Below are positions 18,070 through 27,489 of a stretch of DNA of 64,000 bases, piece after piece. The translations under genes were made by a program, and so were the position numbers. The DNA is from Bacillus sp. AFS073361. GTDB lineage: Bacteria; Bacillota; Bacilli; Bacillales; Cytobacillaceae. Position 1 is the first letter of the stretch. The number at the start of each line of letters is the position of its first letter. The notes beneath the pieces are model-generated. The model made no database searches. It was not told the origin of the DNA and saw nothing but the letters and a program-made list of their open reading frames with translations. Where the stretch lies: positions 66,523-130,522 of the forward strand of contig NZ_NUZU01000031.1 of assembly GCF_002567005.1 (NCBI RefSeq). The letters run 5' to 3'.

Positions 18070-19512
18070 ATGAATTCCCCATTAACGGAGCAGCAAATGC
18101 TGACCATCATTAAAAAAGGTCTGAAGAAATCTCAAAATCCTAAACAGATTATGATTATTGGTGCAGGGATGGCTGGACTCGTCGCGGCCTCTTTATTAAA
18201 GGAAGCTGATCATAGTGTCACCATTTTGGAAGCAAATGATAGAGTGGGCGGACGTGTTTATACAATAAGAACGCCTTTTAGCGAGAACTTATATTTTAAT
18301 GCCGGACCGATGCGAATTCCCGAAAAACATCAATTAACCATTGAATATATTAAAAAATTTAAGTTGCCTACCAATCTATTTATAAACCGAACTCCAAATG
18401 ACATCCTCTACGCCAATGGCATTAAAACAAGGCTTCAATTGTATGAGAAGGATCCCAGCATTTTAAAATACCCCGTTACTCCAAATGAAAAAGGAAAATC
18501 AGCGGAAGAACTTTTGTTATCTGTCGTCCAACCGATCATCGATTTTATAAACAAAGATCCAAAAAAGAATTGGCCTCTTATAGAAAAACAATATAGAAAT
18601 CTATCGTTAGGCTCTTTCTTAGACTACTATTTTTCTGTCGGTGCAAATGATATGATTGGTGTGCTTATTGACTTGGAAGCGTATATGGGGATGACCTTTG
18701 TAGAGATATTACGAGAACTCATCATCTTAAGCGGAACGAAGAATTTTTATGAAATAACGGGTGGAATGGATCTATTGCCTAAAGCCTTTCAACCACAATT
18801 ATACGAAAATATTTTGTTTAACCAAAAATTAATGAAAATATCTCAACATCAAAACAATGTAACCATTCATTGTAAGCACCAGAAGACCGATCAGAGCTTA
18901 AGCATGACTGGTGACCTTGCCATCGTGACTATTCCATTTTCAACGCTCCGGTTTGTGCAAGTCGAGCCCTATGAATCCTTCTCCTATTTTAAAAGGACAG
19001 CGATTCGTGAACTCAATTATATGGCCTCCTCTAAGATTGCCATCGAGTTTAAAAGTAGATTTTGGGAGAAAGCAGGGCAATTAGGTGGTAAATCAATCAC
19101 CGATCTGCCCATTCGATTTTCCTATTATCCAAGCTATGGTATTGGTTCAAAAGGACCTGCGGTTGTTATTGCGAGTTATACTTGGGCAGATGAGGCTTTA
19201 ACCTTGGAGAGTCTATCTGAAAGAGAGATGATCCAAATTGCACTAAAGAACTTGGCTGAAATATTTGGGAATCAGGTTTATTCAGAATTCGTTACAGGTG
19301 CAGCTTTTAGCTGGAGTAAAAACCCATATTCTTGCGGAGGTTTTACCTCTTTTGAACCGGGTCAGGACGTTGAGCTATATCCGTATATTTCTACACCCGA
19401 GGGAAGAGTACACTTTGCTGGTGAACATACCGGCCTTACCCACGGCTGGATTCAAGGGGCAATTGAATCCGGGATCCGTGTGGCAAATGAAGTGAATGAC
19501 ATACCTAAGTAA
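18070..19512 (+). CDS. FAD-dependent flavin amine oxidase (monoamine/L-amino acid oxidase type)
   Basis: The protein oxidises an amine or amino acid with FAD and oxygen. It has the ADP-binding fingerprint IMIIGAGMAGLVAASLL (about residues 28-44), the E.NDRVGGRVYT motif that contacts FAD, and the C-terminal VHFAGEHTG..HGWIQGAIESG that closes the flavin site. The 480-residue length fits the YobN-like amino acid oxidases of Bacillus. No signal peptide is seen, so it is cytoplasmic. AAAGGAGG lies 13 bases before the start. It is transcribed alone and ends at a strong hairpin. The substrate is not evident. Confidence 0.88.
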   Translation: MNSPLTEQQMLTIIKKGLKKSQNPKQIMIIGAGMAGLVAASLLKEADHSVTILEANDRVGGRVYTIRTPFSENLYFNAGPMRIPEKHQLTIEYIKKFKLPTNLFINRTPNDILYANGIKTRLQLYEKDPSILKYPVTPNEKGKSAEELLLSVVQPIIDFINKDPKKNWPLIEKQYRNLSLGSFLDYYFSVGANDMIGVLIDLEAYMGMTFVEILRELIILSGTKNFYEITGGMDLLPKAFQPQLYENILFNQKLMKISQHQNNVTIHCKHQKTDQSLSMTGDLAIVTIPFSTLRFVQVEPYESFSYFKRTAIRELNYMASSKIAIEFKSRFWEKAGQLGGKSITDLPIRFSYYPSYGIGSKGPAVVIASYTWADEALTLESLSEREMIQIALKNLAEIFGNQVYSEFVTGAAFSWSKNPYSCGGFTSFEPGQDVELYPYISTPEGRVHFAGEHTGLTHGWIQGAIESGIRVANEVNDIPK

Positions 19513-19523
19513 TTTAATATAAA

Positions 19524-19550
19524 AGGCTGCGAGGCAGCCTCTTCTTTTCC
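19524..19550 (+). terminator. Terminator of amine oxidase gene
   Basis: Arms AGGCTGC / GCAGCCT with loop GAG, then CTTCTTTTCC. Confidence 0.8.
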
Positions 19551-19565
19551 TATAAATGATAAGTT

Positions 19566-20102
<537 letters not shown>

Positions 20103-20109
20103 TTATTAA

Positions 20110-20562
20110 CTAATAATTTCTCTTGTTCCCCTTTTTTACAAATTCCCAGTCTACTTCAATATTTTTTCGAACTCTTTGAAGAAGAGTAAACATGGTTTCT
20201 ACTTCCCTTTCGGAAAAGCCCTCTAATGCTACCATGTTGGAATAATCATTTTCTCTTCTTATGAAAGGATAAACATAATTCCCTTTTTCCGTTGGAAAGA
20301 GTTTTTTTATTTTCTTGTTTTGTTGGTCCTCTTGTTTTTCTATAAAACCACTCATTTCAAGTTTTTTTATCGCACGAGCTGCAGTTGTTCTGTCTACCTT
20401 TATCATTTCAGCTAACTTCTCTTGAATGATTCCTGGATATTCACATATTCGAACAAGGTACAAATACTGCCCTTTTGTCAGGTCATATTCTTTAAATTCT
20501 ATATTACTTATCGAATCCAAGGCCCTTGCGATCATTCCAATTTCGCGTAGAATTTCTTTCAT
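20110..20562 (-). CDS. MarR-family transcriptional regulator
   Basis: This 150-residue winged-helix dimeric repressor has a MarR core from about residue 25: LTKGQYLYLVRICEYPGIIQEKLAEM, the recognition helix DRTTAARAIKKLEMSGFIEK, and a wing rich in Lys (DQQNKKIKKLFPTEKG). GAAAGGAG precedes the start. It leads an operon with paiA, so it probably autoregulates and controls polyamine acetylation. The inducer is unknown. Possible operators lie upstream. Confidence 0.9.
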   Translation of the reverse strand: MKEILREIGMIARALDSISNIEFKEYDLTKGQYLYLVRICEYPGIIQEKLAEMIKVDRTTAARAIKKLEMSGFIEKQEDQQNKKIKKLFPTEKGNYVYPFIRRENDYSNMVALEGFSEREVETMFTLLQRVRKNIEVDWEFVKKGNKRNY

Positions 20563-20588
20563 GATTTTTCTCCTTTCTTCGTTTTTTG

Positions 20589-20646
20589 TTGCATTTACTA
20601 TAAAAAGTAATATGAATAAAATGTAACCTAATTTTATTGCATTTAC
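20589..20646 (-). promoter_or_regulatory. Possible MarR operator region
   Basis: TTGCATTTAC occurs twice (20589-20598 and 20637-20646), 48 bases apart, and TTACT-N6-AGTAA forms an inverted repeat at 20595-20610. This is a plausible autoregulatory site just upstream of the MarR gene. No binding evidence exists. Confidence 0.4.
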
Positions 20647-20814
20647 AACAATTAAATAAATTTAATCAAATACAAAATCTGACAATGTTCGACGGTTACA
20701 TTTGTTAGAATAGTTGTATAAATGTAATCAAACTGTAATCTATGACATAAATACATAGTTTAAGAGAATGAAATATTTAAAGCTTGGATATCATCAGATG
20801 TAGGAGGGAACTTT

Positions 20815-22257
20815 ATGGAAAGCACAGCAGTAACTAAAGAAATGGACTTAAAACGCGAAAATTCAGTAAAGTGGTTCGCAAACTGGAGGTTTATTACCGG
20901 AAGTCTTCTCTTCATGATCATACTCTTGATTGCAGCAATCTGGTACTATCAAGCAAACCATTTTAATTCAAATATCAAGATTAATGGGATAAACGTGGGT
21001 GGAATGACCGCTGATCAGGCATTAAAGAAATTAAAAACTACTATATTGAAAAATACCGTCTATGTCGGTGATAAACAAGTTTTCGATGGAAAAGATACAA
21101 AAATGAGATTTATGAAAAGTGACCTGCCCCAAGTCAAAAAAATACTAAAGGGCCAGTGGACGTTTTTTCCTTCATCAAAAGCGAATAATTATTCCTTATG
21201 GCCTAGTAAACAAGATCAATATCGAAACGAAACGTTGAAAAAGCAAGTGGAAGAAAAGCTGTTAGCCATGAATCAAACGTTAAAAAAGCCAAAAGATGCG
21301 GAGGTTCGTTTAGTAAAAGGTCAAATTGTTGTCACTAACAGTGTTAGCGGAGATCAGTATGATGTCCCTAGTCTTTTGAAGGACTTTGAAAAACACAATT
21401 ATGTTAGTGAAATCTATCTCAATCCAGTCTACATACAGCCCATTAAAGAATACAGCGAGTTTATAAAAAATCAACAGAAAATGCTAGAAGAATTCCTTGT
21501 GCAGACCGTTGATTATAAAGTACAGAACAAAGTTTTTAAGTTATCCGCAAAAGAATTAATTAAAAATGCATCTATTACAAAAGATTTGCAGATTAAGATT
21601 AATGATGAGGGTGAGGTTAAGAAAAAGATTGCTGAAATTAACCATTCTCAGTCCACACTAAACAAGGATTTCACATTCAATACCCATTCAGGTTCGGTCA
21701 TATCGGTTAAAGGGAAAGGCTATGGATGGGCCATAAATGTTGATAAAGAAATCCCCCGTATTGTGAAAGCTTTTGAAAGTGGGAAGAAATCAGTTTCCGC
21801 CTCGAATATTTACGGAAATGGATGGAAAGGTGAAGGCTACGGATATGACACTGTCAAGAACAATGGGATTGGCAATACGTATGCTGAGGTCTCCATAGCA
21901 GCGCAGCGAATTTGGATTTACAAAAATGGGAAGTTAGTCGTCACAACGAATGTGGTTACAGGCAATCATAGTACCCAACATGATACATCACCAGGAGTGT
22001 GGTATATCCTTTATAAGCAAACACCTGCTGTCCTAACGGGCAGAGAAAACGGAAAAATTACCTATCAGACACCGGTTCAATATTGGGTCCCTTTTACGAA
22101 TGACGGGCAGGGATTCCACGATGCCAACTGGAGGTCAAACTTTGGTGGCAATATCTATAAAAGCAATGGATCCCATGGCTGTGTCAACACCCCGCCTAGC
22201 GTTATGAAAACGGTGTATGACAATCTCAGCACTTATGATCCAGTTGTCGTTTATTGA
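20815..22257 (+). CDS. Membrane-anchored L,D-transpeptidase (YkuD) with peptidoglycan-binding repeats
   Basis: The enzyme forms or edits 3-3 peptidoglycan cross-links outside the membrane. A charged N-terminus and one transmembrane helix (about residues 28-45) anchor it. Next comes a PG_binding_4-type (VanW-associated) module with INGINVGGMTADQALKKL. The C-terminal YkuD domain starts at AEVSIAAQRIWIYKNGKLV and ends with the catalytic motif SHGCVN (Cys456, with His454). Length (480) suits the YkuD plus PG_binding_4 family. It is transcribed alone and followed by a terminator. Confidence 0.92.
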   Translation: MESTAVTKEMDLKRENSVKWFANWRFITGSLLFMIILLIAAIWYYQANHFNSNIKINGINVGGMTADQALKKLKTTILKNTVYVGDKQVFDGKDTKMRFMKSDLPQVKKILKGQWTFFPSSKANNYSLWPSKQDQYRNETLKKQVEEKLLAMNQTLKKPKDAEVRLVKGQIVVTNSVSGDQYDVPSLLKDFEKHNYVSEIYLNPVYIQPIKEYSEFIKNQQKMLEEFLVQTVDYKVQNKVFKLSAKELIKNASITKDLQIKINDEGEVKKKIAEINHSQSTLNKDFTFNTHSGSVISVKGKGYGWAINVDKEIPRIVKAFESGKKSVSASNIYGNGWKGEGYGYDTVKNNGIGNTYAEVSIAAQRIWIYKNGKLVVTTNVVTGNHSTQHDTSPGVWYILYKQTPAVLTGRENGKITYQTPVQYWVPFTNDGQGFHDANWRSNFGGNIYKSNGSHGCVNTPPSVMKTVYDNLSTYDPVVVY

Positions 22258-22332
22258 GGCATTGGTAAAGACTGAAGAAGCAGCCCTAGAATGATGTATG
22301 GCTCTTTTACGACTTTGCTTAAAATCCTATAT

Positions 22333-22363
22333 AAAAAGGAGAAACATCATGTTTCTCCTTTTT
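22333..22363 (+). terminator. Terminator of L,D-transpeptidase gene
   Basis: Arms AAAAAGGAGAAACA / TGTTTCTCCTTTTT with a three-base loop. Confidence 0.85.
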
Positions 22364-22375
22364 TAACGTATTATT

Positions 22376-22591
22376 TTAAGGGGTTTCATCGCTTTTGTAC
22401 TCTAAAATATCTCCAGGTTGACAATCCAAAGCTTTACATATTGCTTCTAGCGTGGAAAAACGAACTGCTTTTGCTTTCCCGTTTTTTAGAATGGAAAGGT
22501 TCGCCATTGTAATCCCAACCCTTTCCGAAAGTTCAGTTACGCTCATTTTCCTTTTCGCCAGCATCACATCAATATTGATTATTATCGCCAT
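22376..22591 (-). CDS. Small XRE-family helix-turn-helix regulator (YozG-like)
   Basis: This 71-residue protein is almost entirely one Cro/CI-type HTH: MLAKRKMSVTELSERVGITMANLSILKNGKAKAVRF, then TLEAICKALDCQPGDILEY. The ATG at 22591 is used because GAGGTG lies 8 bases upstream. It lies 10 bases downstream of a DUF2975 membrane protein gene, a pairing also seen in B. subtilis (yoaS-yozG), so the two form an operon. The regulated gene is probably the operon itself. Confidence 0.88.
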   Translation of the reverse strand: MAIIINIDVMLAKRKMSVTELSERVGITMANLSILKNGKAKAVRFSTLEAICKALDCQPGDILEYKSDETP

Positions 22592-22601
22592 TGTTCTCAC
22601 C

Positions 22602-23084
22602 TCAGACCGTTAAATCATTTTCTGATTTTATATCAATCGCTTCTTTCAAAAGCTTCTGGAGAACAGCTGCAAAAACTGCAATCACGAGTGAAGCAAACGG
22701 AACAATCAATCCGACAAAGATGACACCTGGGGCGTCGTCTTTATCCGCAAAGAGATAGAATAGCGGTAAGACGAGTACATGCAAGATACTGATTGTGATG
22801 GCACATTGTTTGATTTTCTTTAATGCATTTACAGACAATTCGGAGAAAGCTTCATTTTTGTCAATATGGCGTAACAGTTTGAATGCTTGGTACAAAGCAA
22901 AGTAAAAAGGAATCGCTGATGCATAAAAAATAATGGAAACGAAATATTTTATAGAAGAAAAATCAGGTAGCAATTTTGCTGCAAGATTTCCAAGTTCAGG
23001 TACCAAAAAGATGCACAATGCAAGAACTGGGATTCCTATAAAAATAACAGCTACTTTTAAAAAGAGTGTCGTAACTTGTTTCAT
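22602..23084 (-). CDS. DUF2975 membrane protein
   Basis: The 160-residue protein has four hydrophobic helices (about residues 7-27, 44-66, 93-113 and 120-143) and the DUF2975 pattern with RHIDKNEAFSE before helix 3. DUF2975 proteins are commonly encoded next to a YozG-like HTH, as here, suggesting a membrane-linked regulatory pair. Function is not known. Confidence 0.85.
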   Translation of the reverse strand: MKQVTTLFLKVAVIFIGIPVLALCIFLVPELGNLAAKLLPDFSSIKYFVSIIFYASAIPFYFALYQAFKLLRHIDKNEAFSELSVNALKKIKQCAITISILHVLVLPLFYLFADKDDAPGVIFVGLIVPFASLVIAVFAAVLQKLLKEAIDIKSENDLTV

Positions 23085-23210
23085 AAAAGCACCTCACATA
23101 ATTAATTATAATCTGATTTTATATCATTATTTATCGTTTATCAATAAAAACTTATTGGTTTTAATTATATACTTGTTGTTATAAGTATATTCTTTTATTT
23201 TTACATAATA

Positions 23211-23392
23211 GGCTGTGTTAAACTTGTCTGTTGATTTCCGTTCCAGGCACAAGCGGTTCGCGGGCGTGCCGGGGAGCCTCCTCGTCGCTTTGCTCCTGCG
23301 GGGTCTCCCCTGCCCCGTACTCCCGCAGGAGTCTTCGTGCCTTCCACTCCAATCAACAGAGTGGAAAATCAACATTAATCTTTAACACAGCC
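23211..23392. repeat. 182-bp GC-rich palindromic intergenic element
   Basis: The element is bounded by perfect 12-base terminal inverted repeats GGCTGTGTTAAA / TTTAACACAGCC. Inside are nested inverted repeats: TCTGTTGATT / AATCAACAGA, AGGCAC / GTGCCT and CTCCTGCGGG / CCCGCAGGAG. An alternative stem TTCCACT / AGTGGAA lies near the right end. It is far GC-richer than its surroundings. From memory it resembles an abundant intergenic repeat of Bacillaceae. It encodes no transposase, so it would be a MITE- or REP-like element. Confidence 0.85.
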
Positions 23393-23397
23393 AAATA

Positions 23398-23436
23398 GTA
23401 AAAAGCATTCCTTTTTTGCAAAGAAATGCTTTTTAC
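23398..23436 (-). terminator. Terminator of MFS transporter gene
   Basis: Perfect 12-bp arms GTAAAAAGCATT / AATGCTTTTTAC, positioned after the minus-strand MFS gene. Confidence 0.75.
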
Positions 23437-23499
23437 TTGTATCGAGTTAATTTTATTATTTAATGTTTTGTAGTTGTTTTGCGATTACGGCCCTTTGTC

Positions 23500-24771
23500 T
23501 TAGGCTTTATAAGTTTGACTCACTTCAACTTTTACATTTTGTTTTTTTATTACAATCACAAATAGGCTGGCTAACAAGCAAAACATTCCTGCTAGAACAA
23601 AGGCCCATGTATAGGATGTGAAGATATTATAGATAATCCCTGCTCCACCGGCTGCCACAGCAGAACCTAATTGGTGGGCAGCAAAGATCCAGCCATAAAC
23701 CACGACACTTTTTTCAATCCCAAAAATTTGCCGTGAAATGTTAATCGTTGGTGGTACAGTTGCGATCCAATCTAATCCATAAAAAACGGAAAAAATAATA
23801 AGTAGCGTAATTGAACCTTTGGCTAGTGCTAAGGGAAGTAAGACGAGTGAAGCCCCTCTTAAACCGTAATACCAAAACAGCAGCCACCGGTTATCAAACC
23901 GATCCGAAAGCCACCCAGAAAGAGTGGTTCCAATTAAATCAAAAATCCCCATAAACGAAAGCATCGAAGCTGCTGTAACTGCCGTAAATCCAAAGCCAAT
24001 ACAATAAGAAATAAAATGAGTACCAATTAATCCACTTGTTGAAAGCCCGCAAATAAAGAAACTGCCTGCAAGTAACCAAAATTCCTTCACTTTTACTGCT
24101 TCAAACAATGTACGAAAGGCGATAATGATTGGATTATTCTTTACAACGACTTGCTGTCCAGGCGGTTCTTTTTCTAATCCATAACGAAGCAGCCCTATTT
24201 CTTTTGGTGAATTCTTCATAAAGAGTAGGATGATAATCAACATAATGAAGCTCAGGATAAGAATAAAACCAATTGCCCATTTCCAGGAAGATTCTTCGAT
24301 AATAATCGCTAACAGCGGTAGAAGGATTAGTTGTCCTGTCGCTGTACTCGCAGTCAAAATGCCAACTGCAAGTCCCCTTCTTTTTTCAAACCAATGATTG
24401 GCAACATAAGGGCTTAATATCGTTAAGAACAGCCCCGACCCTAGGCCAATGATTACTCCCCAAATGATCATTAATTGCCAAGGTTCCGTCATAAAAAGAG
24501 TAAGCAAAACTCCAACCATTAGTGTAGACATCGCCAAAACCATCATTTTCTTTAAACCAATTTCCTCTAACAGCGCCGCCATAAAAGGGCCAGAAAACCC
24601 GTATAGCAGTAGGTTAAGGGCAAACGCCATCGAGATTAGTGAACGATCCCATCCGAAGGCATTTTCCAAAGGGACAATCAAGACCCCTGAGGAGGATCGA
24701 ACAATTCCTGCTACGATAATAGAAAAAAATGTGATCAATAAAATAAACCAACTATAATGTATCCGTTTCAA
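23500..24771 (-). CDS. Major facilitator superfamily transporter (YbfB-like)
   Basis: This 423-residue protein has 12 predicted helices. Loop motifs are FMAALLEEIGLKKMMVL (a weakened 2-3 loop), WFEKRRGLAVGI and GWLSDRFDNRWLL (8-9 loop). The layout suits the monocarboxylate/OFA-like branch of MFS carriers. The substrate is unknown. It is transcribed alone. Confidence 0.82.
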   Translation of the reverse strand: MKRIHYSWFILLITFFSIIVAGIVRSSSGVLIVPLENAFGWDRSLISMAFALNLLLYGFSGPFMAALLEEIGLKKMMVLAMSTLMVGVLLTLFMTEPWQLMIIWGVIIGLGSGLFLTILSPYVANHWFEKRRGLAVGILTASTATGQLILLPLLAIIIEESSWKWAIGFILILSFIMLIIILLFMKNSPKEIGLLRYGLEKEPPGQQVVVKNNPIIIAFRTLFEAVKVKEFWLLAGSFFICGLSTSGLIGTHFISYCIGFGFTAVTAASMLSFMGIFDLIGTTLSGWLSDRFDNRWLLFWYYGLRGASLVLLPLALAKGSITLLIIFSVFYGLDWIATVPPTINISRQIFGIEKSVVVYGWIFAAHQLGSAVAAGGAGIIYNIFTSYTWAFVLAGMFCLLASLFVIVIKKQNVKVEVSQTYKA

Positions 24772-24912
24772 GTCTTTTTATCCTCCGGTTGTTGGGAATT
24801 TTCAGAATAAGTTTATAATAACATACCTGTCAACAGTAATAGTTCATCCATAAATCCCTCCAAGAGTCCATGACAGTGCACCTTTTTTTTAGAAGAAAGC
24901 TTTTGAAATGAA

Positions 24913-24953
24913 AAGCCCGATTTCCGCTTCAATCACGAAGCAAAATCGGGCTT
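24913..24953 (-). terminator. Terminator of ParB-like gene
   Basis: Long arms with core AAGCCCGATTT / AAATCGGGCTT and inner GCTTC / GAAGC. It lies 18 bases past the stop. A T-run on the plus side also allows the opposite direction. Confidence 0.75.
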
Positions 24954-24970
24954 GTTTTTTGTTGTGGGAA

Positions 24971-25447
24971 TCAATTTTTACTTCTTAGAATCTCATTCAC
25001 GGTGGTTCTCATGGAATAAATAACGGTTTTCTTGTAATGCGCAGCAATAAAAAGAACTCGGATTTGTTCGGACCGCGATAGTTGTTTAAAACGAGGTTCT
25101 TGCTTTAAAAATGAGCGGACGATTGACCAGCTGGCCGGCATTAAAGGAAAGTCATCCAGGGGTTGTTTGTTACGGAATCGATGAAACCACGAGAACATTC
25201 CAGTGGAACTACTGCTTTTATCGACTATACAGGGAGCGTAAATATTTTTCGTATGTTTCTTAAGGGATTCGAATCGATCTTGCCCGCTAACAATAATATA
25301 ATTGCCATCTTTGCGATTTTTTTTGACAACCAAAACAAACATGCAATCCCACATGACTCTCTGCAGTCTCTTAAGATGCTCTGTAATTTTCATCGATAAA
25401 TCTGGCTTGATCTTGGTTAGAGGAATATACTGGATCGTGAATTTCAT
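24971..25447 (-). CDS. ParB/sulfiredoxin-like domain protein, function unknown (158 aa)
   Basis: The N-terminus IQYIPLTKIKPDLSM followed by YIIVSGQDRFESLKKH resembles the ParB/Srx fold, where V-x-G-x-x-R-x-x-A/S-x binds nucleotide. Basic, Trp-containing segments follow. No DNA-binding HTH of a true ParB is present, so chromosome partition is not claimed. GGAGGGG precedes the start. It is transcribed alone with a strong terminator. Confidence 0.6.
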   Translation of the reverse strand: MKFTIQYIPLTKIKPDLSMKITEHLKRLQRVMWDCMFVLVVKKNRKDGNYIIVSGQDRFESLKKHTKNIYAPCIVDKSSSSTGMFSWFHRFRNKQPLDDFPLMPASWSIVRSFLKQEPRFKQLSRSEQIRVLFIAAHYKKTVIYSMRTTVNEILRSKN

Positions 25448-25881
25448 ACTCAGCCCCTCCTATGTTTTCATTTTCCTTCCCTCAGTTTCTTATAGCAGGT
25501 GCGTTATACTAGTGAAATCCGTTTTTAAGATCCCTATTTAAAAATGTATGATGAAGGGCGCATGTCACATACGAAGTAAGTAAAAAACAATTCAAGAGGT
25601 TCTTTGTGGGTGCTCTCTTATTAAAAGACATGTGAGGCCCCGATCTGATAAATAGACGGAAAAATTCCGCTTAATTCGTAATTATCATTAAAAAGGGCAT
25701 AAATAGGCGGAGAGATTCCGCCTATTTACTCAAAAAATTTGAAAAAGTGAGATTTTTCTTTGCATAACAGGAAAAACTCCGCTTATTTACCCCGAAACGA
25801 GCTCCATTCCCCATTTAACCGGAAATTCTCCGCTTATTTCTTTTGCTGGTTAACTATTAAAGAATCAAGGGATTCTTTTCT
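25448..25881. other. 434-bp intergenic region with TCCGCTTATTT-type short repeats
   Basis: No ORF with a ribosome binding site is seen. The right half contains four copies of a short repeat, listed separately. Confidence 0.6.
25658..25840. repeat. Cluster of short GGAAAnnTCCGCTTATTT repeats
   Basis: Four related units: 25658-25674, 25701-25727 (a hairpin AAATAGGCGGA / TCCGCCTATTT), 25770-25789 and 25820-25840. Each has a GGA-A/T-rich-TCCGC core followed by TTATTT or a close variant. Confidence 0.7.
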
Positions 25882-27291
25882 CTACAACTCTTCTCCCCGA
25901 GTTTCAATAATATGCTTATACCAATGGAATGAAAGCTTTTTCTTTCGGTTTAAGTGATCCTTATGATCCACGTAAATAAATCCGTATTGTTTTTTATACC
26001 CATTTAACCAGCTCAAAAGATCAATCACAGACCAGGCATAATACCCTTTAAGATGGATGCCTTCTTTCATCGCACGCTTAACCACTTTTAAATGTTCCTC
26101 AATATATTTTATCCGTGGCACATCAACAATTTCACCCTCGATGATCGGATCTTCATCACCCAGGCCATTTTCAGTGACATACATTTTAATATCACCATAA
26201 CGGTCTTTTAGCATATGCAGGCCGTCTAAGAATCCTTCCGGCGAGATTTCCCAGCCCCATTTTGTATAGGTTTTATCCTCCATTTTCACAGTTCGATAAA
26301 AATAATCAAAAGACGGGTTTCCTGGTGCTAAAGTAGAGGATTCTCGTGAGTGTTCCAACGATGATGGAGTTTCATGATTTTTTTCCACTCGGATTGGCTG
26401 ATAGTAATTAAGTCCAATAAAATCATTTTTACTTGCATTTCGTTTTAACGCATTTAGCTCTTCTTCTGTCCAGATTGGTGTCCAGCCCTTCTTCTCTAAC
26501 TGCTCAACCACATAGGACGGATATTCTCCTTTTAAAATAGGGTCATAGAACCAAAAAGTTTCATATTCATTGGCATGTCTTGCTGCCAATACATTCTCAG
26601 ATTGATTATCGACACTGAAGGCAGGTAAGAACACATGGGTAATCCCGATCTCTCCGTACTGATTCAGTTCCTTATAAACTTCAACCGCTTTCGCATGGGC
26701 ATAAAACACATAATGCGTTGCTTGGAAGTATTTTTTCTCATCATTTTGAATTCCAGGTGGATGTGCTCCTTTTAAATAGCCTAATCCTGTAAACATCACT
26801 GTTTCATTAAAGGTAATCCAATGTTTGACACGATCCCCGAATGCCTGATAACACACTTCTGCATACTTCACAAAAGCTTCTGCTGTTCGTTTATTCGTCC
26901 ATCCTCCATCTTCTTCGAGCGTCAATGGCAAATCCCAATGATACAGGGTAACAAAAGGAACGATTCCATACTTTAAACATTCATTAATGATATTATTATA
27001 AAATTCCAAGCCCTTTTCATTAACGTCGCCGTCCCCTGTTGGTAATATCCTCGCCCAAGAAATCGAAAACCGGTACGATTCAAGCCCCATCTCTGCCATT
27101 AATTTAATATCTTCTTTGTAACGATGATAATGATCAATCGCTACATCTCCGTTCGTCCCCTCATAAGTTTTCCCTGGAATCTTCGAAAAGACATCCCAAT
27201 TGGTAACACCTTTCCCATCTTCATTCCATGCACCTTCTATTTGATACGAAGCAGAGGCAGCTCCGAATAAAAAATCATGTGGAAACTTCAT
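25882..27291 (-). CDS. Glycoside hydrolase family 1, probable 6-phospho-beta-glycosidase
   Basis: This cytoplasmic retaining glycosidase has its acid/base Glu163 in TFNE and nucleophile Glu374 in YVTENG. The phosphate-binding trio of GH1 6-phospho-glycosidases is present in the loop after WSVIDLLS: Ser427, Lys434 and Tyr436, with the spacing of Ser428/Lys435/Tyr437 in lactococcal LacG. So it probably hydrolyses a PTS-imported 6-phospho-beta-glucoside. No PTS gene lies in the window. The ATG at 27291 has GGAGGG upstream, giving 469 residues; the longer frame to 27312 lacks such support. Confidence 0.88.
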   Translation of the reverse strand: MKFPHDFLFGAASASYQIEGAWNEDGKGVTNWDVFSKIPGKTYEGTNGDVAIDHYHRYKEDIKLMAEMGLESYRFSISWARILPTGDGDVNEKGLEFYNNIINECLKYGIVPFVTLYHWDLPLTLEEDGGWTNKRTAEAFVKYAEVCYQAFGDRVKHWITFNETVMFTGLGYLKGAHPPGIQNDEKKYFQATHYVFYAHAKAVEVYKELNQYGEIGITHVFLPAFSVDNQSENVLAARHANEYETFWFYDPILKGEYPSYVVEQLEKKGWTPIWTEEELNALKRNASKNDFIGLNYYQPIRVEKNHETPSSLEHSRESSTLAPGNPSFDYFYRTVKMEDKTYTKWGWEISPEGFLDGLHMLKDRYGDIKMYVTENGLGDEDPIIEGEIVDVPRIKYIEEHLKVVKRAMKEGIHLKGYYAWSVIDLLSWLNGYKKQYGFIYVDHKDHLNRKKKLSFHWYKHIIETRGEEL

Positions 27292-27489
27292 TTTATACCC
27301 TCCTTTCCTCAAAAATATGACTACAGAAATCTGATAAAACCCAAAGATAGTATCTACTGTAATGGAATACTTTAATGCAATTTCATTCTAATTAATTGCT
27401 GATTAAGCTATTGTAATTTACTTTGAATGGTAGAGCTCAATTAGGAAATATTATATTTGTATAATTAACAGAAAAGTGGAGGTCATAGT

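Noticed and set aside
23127-23375. Minus-strand open frame of 82 codons over the GC-rich element
   Set aside because: It lies almost wholly within the palindromic repeat, has no ribosome binding site, and its composition follows the repeat.
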